The position numbers and the translations under genes were made by a program. The notes beneath the pieces are model-generated. The model was given only the letters and a program-made list of their open reading frames with translations. It did not search any database and had not been told where the DNA came from. A DNA stretch of 64,000 nucleotides from Epiperipatus broadwayi (taxonomy: Eukaryota > Onychophora > Udeonychophora > Euonychophora > Peripatidae): NCBI GenBank assembly GCA_028023455.1, contig JAQFVV010012396.1, positions 11,759,296 to 11,823,295 on the forward strand, read 5' to 3'. Shown piece after piece: positions 49,530-61,755 of this stretch (its first letter is position 1; every line of letters starts with the position of its first letter).

Positions 49530-50065
49530 ACTGATTTGTATTTATATATTGGACTATTTCCATCATTTAATATAAGTATTAGAAAAAATTAACTTTATTT
49601 AAATATTCCAAATACATTCAATTGTTAGTAATAGCACATAGGTTAGTATATGCATAACATTTCAAGAGGTATTATTTCCTCCTCTTCTTCAGGTGTTGCT
49701 AATCTGACGAGTGACAGTACTAGCATGGGAATCAAACCTGGAACCTTAGATTCTTGAATATTGAATTTTAAATTAATGCTCTAACCAACTAAGCCATCCT
49801 TTCAAAGTTGCTTAGACCATTACCTTAAAATTCAATATTCAAAAATCTAAAGACCTAGATTCAATTCCCATGCTAGTACTGTCACTGGTCATCCAGCTAA
49901 ACCTGAAGAAGAGGGAAGAATAATACACCTCAAAACATTGTGCATATTATATTAACCTGTGTGTTATTTCTAACAATTGAATGCATTTGGAATATTTAAA
50001 TAAAGTTAAATTTTTCTAAAGACATGAAATACTTATATTAGATGATGGGAATAGTCCAATATATC
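49530..50065. mobile_element. second tRNA-derived SINE family, inverted pair
   Basis: Palindrome of about 530 bp. Each arm contains a tRNA-like head (minus strand of the left arm: GGATGGCTTAGTTGGTTAGAGC ... GGTTTGATTCCC), a GTACTGTCACT-x-GTC segment, CCTGAAGAAGAGG, and a 3' part ACTTTATTTAAATATTCCAAAT. The arms face each other near 49800. The arms differ by many substitutions, so the duplication is old. Confidence 0.75.
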
Positions 50066-50069
50066 AATA

Positions 50070-51770
50070 TAACTATCAATATAACTAAAATACCATCATC
50101 ACAAACCTTCAGGAAAACACAAAACACTGATCTCTATCATTATTTCCTGGAAAAATTTTAGGGACTCTGAAGCCAATCATCAGCTGACTTAAAATATGCA
50201 TTTGAGCAAAAAGATGAACTACTGTGATGGAGAAAATTGTACATTAGCCTAGTGATTTAGAAGTTTATAAACCATAAGTTATTCTCATTATGTCATAATG
50301 ATATTATGGCTGGCATAAATATAATTTCTCACAGAATACATGTTGAAAGATGAGTGCAAATTTATGATTCTGATGATATGATATATATAAGCAAATGTCC
50401 AATGATAAAATAATTCTGAAAACCTCAAGATAAATAATGAAAAGCATGTTTCTCTTAAAACCTTATCACTATGTAATAATCATTAATAGAAACTTTAAAA
50501 ATTAAGATGCGGATGAAAGTGACAAAGTTAAATTCTCGAAAAATGGATCTTGGCAAATGTGTATGTCTAAACAGTCTTAAAATTGTTCACAGAAGGAAAA
50601 GACCTCTCTAATAGTTCTAATATAGAAGAATGGTGAAAAGGAAAATATTATTCACCAGACTTTTCCATTGCCAGATATTGAGGATTTGAGGGTTTCACAT
50701 CCTTGCTTTATCTCTGTACATAAAAATAGCTAGATACCTGTTCACTGACCAATATTGAATGATTGGCTGGGTTGATTATTTATATGTCTATCTGACAGGA
50801 ATATTCCAATATTAATTTGGAACTTGAAAAAATGTTCCAAGTTTATCTAGTCTGGATTTGAAGCTTGACTGTGAGAATGATAGACAAATACACTAAATAC
50901 TTCATCATAAAACCCTTTATACATAGAATATATATATTTTTTAAAATGTATTTTTCATCTAATATTTATTTAATAAACATTGTTTCAACAAATATACAAA
51001 TAATTTTGAAATTTTATTCAATTACGTTATATTCCCTTTAATCCTAGTTGGAACTTTAAACCCTATATAGCAGTCTTAATCAATCAACATGAAAATTATT
51101 TATTTTATCCACCTGCCTCAAATCATTACAGTTTATTGTTTTCTAAATTGTTTTTATTGTTAAATTTATTCCAAACACGTAATTATAGATATTGGAAAAA
51201 ATATGCAAATGATTCTTAATATGCGTCATAACTATACAGTCTTGTCAATTAAATTTGGGTATATCAATTTTTCCTACAACCGTATACTACTACTGTGTAT
51301 GTGTCTATGTGAACGGCACAATCTTAATTTATAAATGTAGTATTTTTCAACCAGCAGTTATTTCAAACAATAATCTTTCTATTAATATGCAAATAATTTT
51401 AAATCATTTTTTATTAAGTTAGAAATTGTTTTTTTTTTTTAAATATCAGATAAATATTTTAAACTTTATTAAAAATCAAATATACTATTTTATAAATCAT
51501 GTGCATTTTACTTCATATACTTACATGTAAATATGGGGGGAAATATGAAAATGGTTTTTAATATATATTTTGACCAGAACAGGCATCATCAATTAAGAGA
51601 AATGCAACTACAGTATTTCTAATCTAATAAAAATGATTTAAGATCAGGTATTTGCAAAAACACTGTTTGTAAATTAGATTTATATTGTATTTTTATATTG
51701 GACTATTGCTACATCTAATATGCATATTGAATGTCTTTAGAAAGATTTGGATTTTATTTAAATATTCCAA
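50070..51770. other. gene 2 intron 1: no named element
   Basis: No supported feature seen. Confidence 0.45.
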
Positions 51771-52250
51771 ATACATTCAGATGTTAGTAATAACACATCA
51801 AACAGGTTAGTATATGCACAATGTTTTGAGAGGTATTATTCCCTCCTCTTCTTCAGGTGTTGCTGGCCTGACCAGTGAGAGTACTAACATGGGATTCGAA
51901 CCTGGGTCCTTAGATTTTTGATTATTGAATTTTAAGATAATGCTCTAACCAACTGAGCCATCTTGCCAAAGGCAACAGTCAGTAGAAATTTCATATACTT
52001 ATCTATGAGGTTCCTCCTGATTTCTCCACTTTTTCCTAAGAGCAAAGTTGATTAGTGGTTTCCATACATTATGTATAGTCACAACATGTTGGATTGTGTG
52101 ATTTTTTGCCATTATCATGTGAGCAGCTTCTTCAAATTTTTTTCTTTGTACCTTTTTTTTCTCTATCCAATATTACTAACAGTTGAATGTATTTGGAATA
52201 TTTAAATAAAATTAAATTTTTCTAAAGACATTCAATACGCATATATTGAT
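51770..52250 (-). mobile_element. second tRNA-derived SINE family, third copy
   Basis: Minus strand: GATGGCTCAGTTGGTTAGAGC (A-box side), GGTTCGAATCC (perfect B box), CCTGAAGAAGAGGAGG, then AAATATTCCAAATACATTC. A partial opposite-strand tail (52175-52250, TTGAATGTATTTGGAATA) makes this an incomplete inverted pair as well. Confidence 0.75.
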
Positions 52251-52259
52251 GGAAATAGT

Positions 52260-53770
52260 CCAATATAAAAAGACAACCAGAACACCATCATCACAAACCT
52301 TCAGGAAAACATGATAATGGAGTGTTTGATTATTGAAAAGAATTGAGATGCCCTTGCCTAATAGACAAGACCCATTTTGGTTCAGATGCTTATGTTTTCT
52401 GATGTCTTCAATCATGTGCTTAAAATACAATTTAATGATGGACCAATATAAAATAAGTAATATATGAAAAGAAAAATTAAAAAAGAATATAGAGATTATG
52501 GAAATAATAAATTTTAAAAAGTAAAATCACTGGATTACCATAATATGGTCATGTGATGATGATGTTCTACTGATGATCAGCTCTCATTTTGAGCATTATT
52601 CATAATGGATTCAGAAAGTCTACCAAGCATTAATTACAATATATAGTAATGGTAAATATAATCAATCTCTGCTAGCACTCATCATCAGCAGGCATAAATA
52701 AGTATCATCATTAAAAAAAAGAAATTATATATAGCACCATATTATCAGCAGGATATAATTATCAACAGTCATTCTTTGTGACTTGATTTAAAATAAATTT
52801 ACTACAAAATCTTGAGCTAATTTATCATTAAGCCAATGCCAAATTTGGGACATAATATTATAAAAAATGCAATCATCAATATTTCTTGCTGCAGGCACAT
52901 ATATAAGTAGTAAAATATCTAAAATATAACTAATTTTATGCCAAAAGTACTGAAATCATTACACTAAGGCTGCTCTGTTCCAATAAACTAGTAATCATCA
53001 TCATGAAAACAGCTAAAGTGTATGAACTTTAAAGGTGACTTTCAGTACTTTAGCCTATCTAAAGATAATTATGTAGATGCTCATACACATGTATCCCCAA
53101 CTATTATTATATCCAAAATAATTTCTTGGATAGCAATCAACTCTTTATGTAAATGAACAAAATCTTAAAGTGTCCAATCCAGTGATAGATATATTTACTG
53201 GAATACTTTAAATAGGATTTACTGCATAAAATTAATATTCTTCATTAAACTGCTGTTTAATTTTCTATGCCATAACTTGCTCTAATAAGATATTTTAATC
53301 ATTGACCACTAACATTCATGAATATTTTTGTGATTATTTTCTTTTTCATACACAACTTTTTTGTCTTGAAACTATTTATTTCTAAAATGTTTTAATCTAA
53401 GTTTCTACTTTAGTTATATATCTGATTTATCTATTAATATAATATTGGTGTGAAGTAAAAATCATGACCATCCAAAGTTTATAATTTCAAGATTGTATTG
53501 CAGTACAACCTATTACATTGCAAACTTTAATTAATGCTTATAACTTGACATTTACTACTTTTTTATTTCTACTAATATTACATAGATTTTCTTTTATAAA
53601 ACTATTTACTTTCTAAAATATATACATACATGGATTTGTAACATTTTATAAATCTTCACTTTCACACTCAGATGAATTCATCTAATTTAACAAATAATTC
53701 TAGAATAGTAGTATGTTCTAAAATGCAAAAATATAAGCCCTTTATTAACTTATATCCCAAGCATTTTCTT
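52260..53770. other. gene 2 intron 1: no named element
   Basis: No supported feature seen; the open frame at 52212-52430 overlaps a SINE tail and lacks a motif. Confidence 0.45.
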
Positions 53771-53778
53771 TAACTTAA

Positions 53779-54025
53779 ACATAAATTACCTCCTCTGTAG
53801 GGGTGTTTCTGTGTATTAAAACATTCTGGTATAATTCTTTGTAACATATAACATCTTGACATTTATATTCTACAATTGTGCACTTAAGTCATAAGGAAGG
53901 CAAACATAAATTACCTCCTCTGTAGGGGTGTATTAAAACATTCTGGTATAATTCTTTGCAACATTTATAACATCTTGACATTAATATTCTACAATTGTGC
54001 ACTTAAGTGATAAGGAAGGCACATA
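53779..54025 (+). repeat. tandem duplication of about 125 bp
   Basis: CATAAATTACCTCCTCTGTAGG through CACTTAAGTSATAAGGAAGGCA is present twice in a row with a few differences. Confidence 0.85.
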
Positions 54026-54760
54026 TTCTATGTGATATATGTTTTGAATCATTATTAAATCAAGTAAGTACAATCTGTTTGTATGCAGATTAACTATTTC
54101 ACATCTTAGTTTGTGTGTCTGAAGTACTTCTCTATGCTAATCCCATGATTTATATATATTTCTAGCTTGCATTCGACAATACATTTTTCTTTTAATAATC
54201 TAATTCTTATCTAACATGAATCACTTTAATTTATATTTTCTCTTTTAATTATTATATGGCATACACATATAGTTATATATTCATGATATATTTGTTTTAT
54301 TTTTGATTATTGAGTTAAAATTATACGTACGACTTATTTTATTGATTGAAGTTGCTTTAAAAGTTAATTGTAATTATTCGATTTAATTATATCTAAACTC
54401 CAAGTATATATATATAAAAGTATGCTTGTATTCAGATTATTTGATTTGTAACTTTTATGATCTTATACCTTTAATGAATTAGTTTGAATTAGTTTAGATT
54501 TTGCGAGTGCAATTATTTATTATCCTTATATCACCCGTTTTGTTTTGTATTTTTTGATTAAAATTTATAACATAAAATAGAAGAAGCATATTTGAAAGTT
54601 TCAATACCAAAATAGAGTAATCCTCTCTCCCGTAATACTTTTTTGTTACTTATCTATTTACTTTTTAAATTTTGAAAAAAAAAAATCAAATAAAAAATGT
54701 GACTAATACAATACTATGTAGTATATAGAGCTTACAAATAAGCTCTTAACAAGCTTTGCA

Positions 54761-54820
54761 GAATATACCCAACCCAGACCGGTTTCTCCTACTGGCTTCC
54801 TTGGTGAGGTGCTATGATAT
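54761..54820 (-). ncRNA. hammerhead ribozyme A9 (degenerate)
   Basis: Minus strand: stem I and stem III ACCGGT with GAAA are kept, but the core reads CCAAGGA instead of CUGANGA. Inactive. Confidence 0.65.
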
Positions 54821-55120
54821 AAAAGTATTAGATTAAAAATATCAAAACAAGCCTAGCACATTATCTAATGAATTAAGTAGAAAATCTGAAATTTTCAGAC
54901 ATCCATATGTTTTACAATTCAACTATCTAACTTAAATAGCCATATGGGACTGAACTAAGTTCAGATACACCATATATTAATAGCTTTAGCAATATAAAAT
55001 CACCAAAGCCTTAATAAAATTACAAAAAATCAAGTCAGATGTCACATAACCCAATTCAACAAGCTTGCATTACAAATGTTATATATAGATCTCGCAAATA
55101 AGCTCTTAAAAGCATTGCAG

Positions 55121-55181
55121 AATATCCCCAACCCCAGACTGGTTTCTGCTACTGGCTTCCTCAGTGAGGTGATAGGATATT
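55121..55181 (-). ncRNA. hammerhead ribozyme A10 (type I, core intact)
   Basis: Minus strand: outer stem I AATATCC with GGATATT, inner CCTCA with TGGGG. CTGAGGA (complement of 55158-55164), loop CAGTA on a two-pair stem II, GAAA (complement of 55143-55146), stem III ACCAGT, C17 at 55137. All invariant core bases are present; stems II and III are weak. Confidence 0.8.
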
Positions 55182-55401
55182 TTTGTAATTTTATTTTTTG
55201 CTATTAAGTCTTTGGTGATTTTATATTACTAAAGCTATTAATATATGGTGTATATAAACTTTGTCCAGTATCATATGGCTATTTAAGATAGATAGCTGGA
55301 TTGGAAGACATATGGGTGTCTGAAAATTTCAGATTTTCTACTTAATAGTTATCCATTAGATAAAGTGCTGGTTTTGTCCTGGTATTTTTAATCTAATATT
55401 T

Positions 55402-55465
55402 GAATATTCTAGCATCTCACTGAAGAAGGCAGTAGCAGAAACCAGTCTGGGGTTGGTGATTTTCT
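55402..55465 (+). ncRNA. hammerhead ribozyme A11 (type I, core intact, stem I weakened)
   Basis: CTGAAGA (55420-55426), GAAA (55438-55441), stem III ACCAGT, C55447. Inner stem I TCTCA/TGGGG is kept; the outer stem is partly mismatched. Confidence 0.7.
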
Positions 55466-56029
55466 ACAAAGCTTGTTAAGAGCTTATTTGCGAGTTCTAT
55501 AGTAACATTTGTAATACAAGCTTGTTAAATTAGGTCATGTGACATCTGATTGATTTTTTTTTTGTAATATTATGTAAATACAAAATTCATTTTACATTCT
55601 TTCCCTATGTTAAAGAAAACAATTATTTTAAATGATATATAAAAATGTCTTTTAAATTTAAAAAAAAACCATTTCACTGAAAGTCTCATGTTTATACATC
55701 TTCATATATCATTAACAATGCTCCCCAGTATTCAAAATTTAACAATTGTTTATCATGGCTTTTGATTTTGCAAGATCTTGTTTAATTATAGTATACTTTT
55801 TCAGTTATTACTTCACTTAAATTCTTCACTTCATAAAATATGAGAATCCTGGGTTAGATTCTTACTGGAAACATTGGTACATTTTGTAAAAATGACTGAA
55901 TTGAAATCTATTGTTGCAACTGGCATAAATGTCACAATTCAGATGCTTATCAGGAATATTTTCAAGTGAGGTATACAGTTCTTGTGGAGATTTCTTGTTG
56001 GATTGCTTATTTCTACATTTTAAACAGAA

Positions 56030-56480
56030 GAGATTTACACTCTAAGCACATGTTGGCCATCTTCTAAAATGTCTTAGTTTGAGAGTGTGAAGATGTTTCT
56101 TTATTCACTTTACATCCATTAACCTCTACTGTTGAGCTATTACAATAAATATTACAGTGTATGTGTCTAGGATGTAAATTCTTTCTGGATAATTACAAAT
56201 GATCTCTGTGCTAGTAAATAAAATTGGATATTATATAATAATAGTTCATAATATTAACAAATAGTAAATTGAAAAATTTCATGAACATTAATATATAGAA
56301 AGAGATTAATGGATGTAAAGTGAATAAAGAAACAGCTTCACACTCTCAAACTAAGACACTTTAGATTAACCTATATAACTAAATTTAGGTTCAAAAGATA
56401 AGATGGTGGCTCTTATCTTTTCAAAAGTCTTTATCTTGTGCTTTGGTTTGAAAGTATTCTCACTACTCATGAAGGCATCA
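56030..56480. repeat. inverted repeat plus family C core (copy 3)
   Basis: CTAAAATGTCTTAGTTTGAGAGTGTGAAG...TTCTTTATTCACTTTACATCC near 56065-56130 is mirrored near 56305-56370. Directly after it is a partial family C hairpin (AAAAGATAAGATGGTGGCTCTTATCTTTT, 56393-56422) and CTTTATCTTGTG. The hairpin stem shows paired changes relative to the 60.6-kb copy. Confidence 0.6.
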
Positions 56481-57225
56481 ATGAGTTATATAACAAACAT
56501 GCTTAAAGTATAAATCCTTTTGTTTAAAACTTTGTGATAGTAATTAAAATTGAAAATTACTTCTACATTGTTTTTACAAGTACAATTATTTAAATTTACA
56601 CTGCATTAGAATTTTGAAGTATACACAATACGATATTTAGATTCATATTAACCTCACAAGATGGGGGGAATCAAAAAAGCAGAGAATGAGAGAGACATTA
56701 AAGGACTGACTGATTTCTGGGCTGATGGATAGTTGTGATAACATTGAACTAAAGGTAAAAGATGCATTGATAAAATATATGTTTTCAGTTTCTTTTATGA
56801 CTTTCTTAGCGACTTTTTCATGTGATGCTAATTAAGTTATTTATAAAATTAATTATCTATTTTCAAAAAGTTAATTAAAACACTTTATTTTGCAAAAGGG
56901 ATTAAACTTACTTCCTAATTAAATAATCCTATAACAAAAAATTGAATTAATAAAACTGTTTTGAAATTTTGTTTCTTTCTTTTTCTTAAGTTATAAACAA
57001 CATTTATAAAAATAAAAAATATATTAGATTTTTATTTAAATTTGTTTAGTTTAAATAAAAAAAATATTGTTTAGTTTTAAACATTAAAATTCATTTTATA
57101 AGTGAACAGGTATATGATTGTAATTTTCATATCATTCATTCATTTTCACATAGATATATTACTTTCTCTTTACATAAATCTTTAACTAAGTATTTATTTT
57201 TTACTTGATTTACTTTTCTAATTTT

Positions 57226-57897
57226 GGTACTTGTGACTTTTCAAGTAAACCAAGCTGGCAGTTCATATTTTTGATAAATATACAGTTTTGAGGGCTTTTA
57301 ATTTACCAAAGATGTGTTAGTTGTTAAATTAAAACAGAATTAATAAATTGATTGCTAATTTTAAAAAAGGAATAAATTCCGATAAATTTCATTAAGAAGC
57401 TTTATTTCAATTTTTTTATTATTATTTATAATATGAGAAATGAGACACTCTTAACATTGCCATACAATTCGCCAAGGTTTTTTTTTTGTCCATTTTTTGG
57501 TAGAATTGTCATAATAAATAAAAATTTGAAACCTTGCAATCACAGAACATAATGCAGTGGGCTATTTCCAAAGGTACAGGATCCTGCCCTCCTGAAAAGT
57601 GTGTGTTAATGGTCATGATATGACTGTATGCCATATAAATAAAGTGAAATATTATATTTATATATTTTTTTCTTTTTTTCTGTTAATAAGTTAATCCAAA
57701 AAAGAAAATAAACTATAAATATTGTAATTAATTTTTCCACAATGATTTCTTTTTTTAAAATAACAATAAAATATAAATATTAAATATGACATTTCCTAGC
57801 AACCATTTTTTGTAAACATTTTTGGGGGCACTCGAAACTGTAGATTTATCAAAAATATAAGATGCCATCTTGGTTTACTTGAAAACTCACAAATACC
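57226..57897. mobile_element. non-autonomous DNA transposon with terminal inverted repeats, copy 2
   Basis: Aligns with 23186-23874 along its length. Ends: GGTACTTGTGACTTTTCAAG and CTTGAAAACTCACAAATACC. No transposase. Confidence 0.8.
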
Positions 57898-57939
57898 CTA
57901 TTTTTTATATCACATCCTATTAATCTATGTATGATCCTA

Positions 57940-58075
57940 GAAAGATATCACATATAAGATGGATGGATGAAATAAGGAAACATACCGGAATAATGTGGAA
58001 AAGAAAAGAGAAGGTAAAGATCAGATAAATTGGATTAAACTTGTTAAAAATTTTCATCTTGTAATGAATTGCTAT
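57940..58075 (+). pseudogene. LINE C-terminal remnant
   Basis: Frame reads RWMDEIRKHTGIMWKRK, matching the 'RW-x-D-(D/E)-(I/L)-x-x-x-x-G-x-x-W' block near the C-terminus of many LINE polyproteins, then breaks. Confidence 0.55.
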
Positions 58076-58184
58076 TGTTTGAAAATGATGTTATATATAT
58101 ATGGCTAAATAGCATTAAATATTATGTAATATTAATTGGAGAGATAAATTCCTAACTTTTTTAAATACTAGTCACATTAATGCA

Positions 58185-58421
58185 TTGATCTCTGATGTCA
58201 AAGTTATCAATGTAACAAAAGAAAATGAATTATTTCCATTAGTTTTTATATTATTATATGGATATTTAAAACAAACAATAATCCAGATCAATAAAAACAT
58301 TGAGCTGATACTACTGTCTAGTTTAAATGTTCATATAAGAGTTTGGAAAATGAATGGAAATGATTTGTTTTTGATCATTACATTGATAGCTTTATTACTA
58401 GATGACACTGTGTTGATATGA
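58185..58421 (+). pseudogene. LINE reverse transcriptase fragment
   Basis: The open stretch includes NELFPLVFILLYGYL (compare 'LSP-x-LF-x-x-Y-x-x-x-L') and ends LIALLLDDTVLI, which matches RT motif C 'YADDTVLI' with the two Asp kept but Tyr-Ala replaced. About 78 codons; no start or end of a complete protein. Confidence 0.5.
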
Positions 58422-58429
58422 CCGCCATT

Positions 58430-59390
58430 TAAAAATTAGGAGTTTATCTTTTCAATTATTTATTACACTTGCAAAAATTTTATATCATTATTTAAACCCA
58501 TTTCTACTTTTAGCATTATTTAAATATTAACTAATAGATGTTAACATCACATTATTTTTTTTATTTGTCATTGCATATGTCCCTACAGAATCACAGTACA
58601 TTTCATAAACAAAAGTTGTGACATTGCAACTAATGTTTACAGAGAATGTTGCAAATATTGGGGAATATAATTGTAGTATAAATTTCATTCACAGTTATAA
58701 ATAATCAAATTATTCTTTGCTCTGATATCACATGACAAAAGAAAGCAAACATTATTTTATAGTTTTTTTATTTGTCAATTCAAAGCTAAGTGCTTATTAC
58801 AATTTTAAAAAAATGTACATATAATTTTAATCAGCTGATATAATGTTTAATTGTTGCCAATGATTTGATTATATATTTCATATATTAAACCAAATTAATT
58901 ATAAGCCCAGTTTAACTAAAATCTAATAGAATCAGATCAATCCTAAAATCTCTGAAATCCAAAAAACTAAATTGATTAAAATGGCATGAACCTTTCTACA
59001 GCTTTCAAACATGCATATATGATAAATATGAATTTACTTTGTGAGAAATCTCAACAGAATATCTACACAAGGAAATAAATTGGTTGCTTAATTCAAGTAA
59101 TCTAGCTTAATCTATGTATAATTCCATCCCCACCACTTCCATATAAAAAACATAAAAAATATTTTAAATAGTAAAATAAAACCAATTTTTATTCTTTCAG
59201 TCAATTAATATATGAAAATGATAAAAACATCTTTTAATTAGCCTACTAGAGAGGTCTCTTCAACCATTTGTTTCTTCTTATTATAGAGGTCTAATTTAGG
59301 GAAAGGCATTATTCAATCTGTATCCTGATTGCTTGAGAAGTTTTTATTCTTGTATTCCTTCTAATTCAGAATAACTAGAAAAACTATTAT
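58430..59390. other. gene 2 intron 1: no named element
   Basis: No supported feature seen. Confidence 0.45.
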
Positions 59391-59399
59391 ATTTTACTA

Positions 59400-59950
59400 T
59401 AAATTTTTATCAAGTTTTAATTCAGTGCAGGATGAAGATTTTTCATTTAGTTTTGTTTTTCTCTTCCATAACATTTTTTTTCTCCATATTATTCCAACAA
59501 CACTTTTATTCTATCAGTCCACTCACATGTTGTCATTTTCTAGTTTTTTTTTACATTCTCTTGTGACTACAATTCTTCATCTATTATTATTTTTTCCAAA
59601 AACATGTCTGGCCGATTTCATTTTTGGCTCTTATTTCTTTCATTAAGATTAGTAGTAACCTGTATTTGTTTCGTCATTCATGTATTTCACTTTTGCTTCC
59701 CACAGACATCTAACAATACTCAATGTATAGTCTGAAATATTGCTCTATTAAAAGCCAAGTCTCATTTCTATAAATAAACATTGGTAAAGCATATTTATTA
59801 AAAACTTTTATTTTCAAGCACAAAGATATATTTTTAATATTAAGTTATTAATAAATTACTCCAGACAAATTTGATTCTATTCTTAAATTCATCCATTATG
59901 TTTCTATCTGCATTAATAATTCAAGATTTTTATTGGAGTTTTTTTTTCTA
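59400..59950 (-). pseudogene. LINE remnant, minus strand
   Basis: Minus-strand peptide KYALPMFIYRNETWLLIEQ matches the 'YG-C-E-T-W' block that follows the RT domain in LINE proteins. Upstream, LINADRNIMDEFKNRIK fits the preceding region. Stops and frameshifts throughout. Confidence 0.6.
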
Positions 59951-60334
59951 ATTCATTACTCCCTCTCTTTTTATTTTTTGCAAAGCCTTTGAATATTGTT
60001 TGATCACTTTTGATTTCTCTTATAGATTCAAAATGCCATAATTATTAAATTAAATCACTATCCATTGCTTTTCATATATTTGTCTCTCTCAAATACGTGT
60101 GGGACACATACTTTCACATTATAAATTGATGTTTATTTTATTTAATATTTTTGCTGACAATGACGCCAACACATTGAAACTTTTATTTTATTTTCCTACC
60201 TTAACTACATTCCCAGAATTAATACCATTCTAATTTTAACTTTTATAAAGGTATTGTGTCTTCTATATTATGCATCAAATCAGTATAGATTCACATTATA
60301 TTCTATTAAGTTATTTCAAATAAAAAAATTATAC

Positions 60335-60775
60335 TATCAACTATAAAGCGCATGTGCATTAGCCTGATCGCTAATTTACAATTACAATTTATTAACATAG
60401 CACTATATAAATAAATACCTTATTATATATATATGTTTAACTTCAACTAAGAATGACGTATAATAAATTTTAAATAATTTCACAAGCATCATTCATTCAA
60501 GCATAATAAAATAATTTAAAGTGACTGCTTAATACCTTCATGCTCTCATCTCCAAACACTTAAGATTGGCCCATTCTTAAACGTTTGGGTTGAAAAGATA
60601 GATGGATTCATTCTATCTTTTTATAAAAACTTTATCTTGTGTTTGAGAATGAGAGTATTCATTTACATATAGTTTAAAATCTGTAAAGTGCATGTGCATT
60701 AGCCTGATCTCTAATTTACAATTACAATTTATTAACATAGTGCTCTATAAATAAATACCTTACTATCAATAAATG
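60335..60775 (+). repeat. family C structured repeat in near-tandem (341-bp spacing)
   Basis: AAAGYGCATGTGCATTAGCCTGATC plus CTAATTTACAATTACAATTTATTAACATAG occurs at about 60346 and again 341 bp later. Between the copies lies the best family C core (60543-60655). Its outer stem pairs CTCTCAT with ATGAGAG and CTCCAAACAC with GTGTTTGAG. The inner hairpins pair TTGGCCCA with TGGGTTGA and AAAAGATAGA with TCTATCTTTT. It can be drawn as a three-way junction. Confidence 0.65.
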
Positions 60776-61370
60776 GAAAAGAAAATTAAAAAGAAAATCA
60801 TCATTACTTCTGAAAAATAAGAAATAAAACTAAACATTTAATAACTAATAATTTTTTTTCTATTCAATAGTCCTATATCCATTGTTTGGAATTTTCTGAT
60901 AGATGATATGATTAATATATTTTCACAAATCTGCAATATAATTTAATTTTAAAACTGTAGAGCAAACACAAGATTGGCAAAGGTTACAAGATGATGGCTG
61001 ACTGATAAATAATCTAAAATAGCATTTATACATATGGAAAAGCATAAAAAAATTATAAATTCAAATTTTCTATTTTTTAACACTTTACATTGAATGAAAT
61101 CGGCGCTAGTGAATCTGTTGAAATGAAAGAAGGCAGATAGGATTACTGTAGATAAGCAGGTTTTTGAGAGGTTTGAGCAAAAAAGTATTATTATATTTAA
61201 TATATTTTTATTTGAGGTTTGTATATATATAATGTTCTCTATCCTAAAGCATGCTAACTAACAAGATAATTGAAAAATTCGCAAATAAGTAGATAAATGA
61301 GAGATTCAGTTAGAATTATGCATGTATTTAGAAATGACACAAATATACATATTAGATATATATATTTTAG

Positions 61371-61549
61371 GAAGTTAATTGCTAGACCACTTTTTTGTGA
61401 TCCAGAAACACAAGAACCTGCATATATTCATGATTACAATGAAAGTGATTTAGATCCCCAAAAAAAGCATGATCCCAGACCTGAATGCGATGGAGTTAAA
61501 ATGTATGAGAGACTCATTCTGCGAGACACCATGGTGCCTGGTTATGGCG
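61371..61549 (+). CDS. gene 2 exon 2: paralogue of gene 1, PGYGG-motif protein (3' part beyond window)
   Basis: Acceptor TATATATTTTAG before 61371 and donor GTAAGA after 61549. One base plus whole codons; ends in phase 1 within the same Gly codon as gene 1. Encodes KLIARPLFCDPETQEPAY, an acidic then basic linker, and GVKMYERLILRDTMVPGYGG, 14 of 20 residues identical to gene 1. It lacks the Gln/Pro-rich part of gene 1. No further exon was recognised before 64000, so the remainder should lie downstream. Likely function as for gene 1 (tentative axonemal microtubule inner protein). Confidence 0.8.
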
Positions 61550-61699
61550 GTAAGAATTTTTTAATAATTTTTATAAAACAAATTTATTAATATAATCTAA
61601 TTAGAGGGATTTGAACACAGGCTTTCAAGCTTCCTTTATCTATCCATTTCATCTTATGTAACTAATAAATATGATCACATACATATGAAAAAAGATAAA

Positions 61700-61755
61700 T
61701 GATTATTTCATGCTGAACCAGCACTCATCAGTTGGTTCAGATTATCATCTACCAC
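61700..61755 (-). ncRNA. hammerhead ribozyme B3 (truncated)
   Basis: Minus strand: CCAA, CTGATGA (complement of 61725-61731), stem II GTGCTG-GTT-CAGCAT, GAAA intact, but stem III and the cleavage site are deleted. Confidence 0.6.

Larger units (their letters stand above)
54725..55570. mobile_element. retrozyme-like element: three family A monomers (two direct, one inverted)
   Basis: Two minus-strand monomers whose predicted cleavage positions (54777 and 55137) are 360 nt apart, followed by a plus-strand monomer facing the other way. All share CAAATAAGCTCTTAA.A, the hammerhead, CAAGCTTG, and TAGCCATATGGGACTGAACT or its inverse. No coding capacity. Confidence 0.75.

Noticed and set aside
49650-49720. 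CCTGAAGAAGAGG...CCTCTTGAAA in the second SINE family as a hammerhead (CUGAAGA plus GAAA)
   Set aside because: A stem II can be drawn, but stem I does not pair on either side and the third copy has CAAA; better explained as a SINE-internal hairpin.
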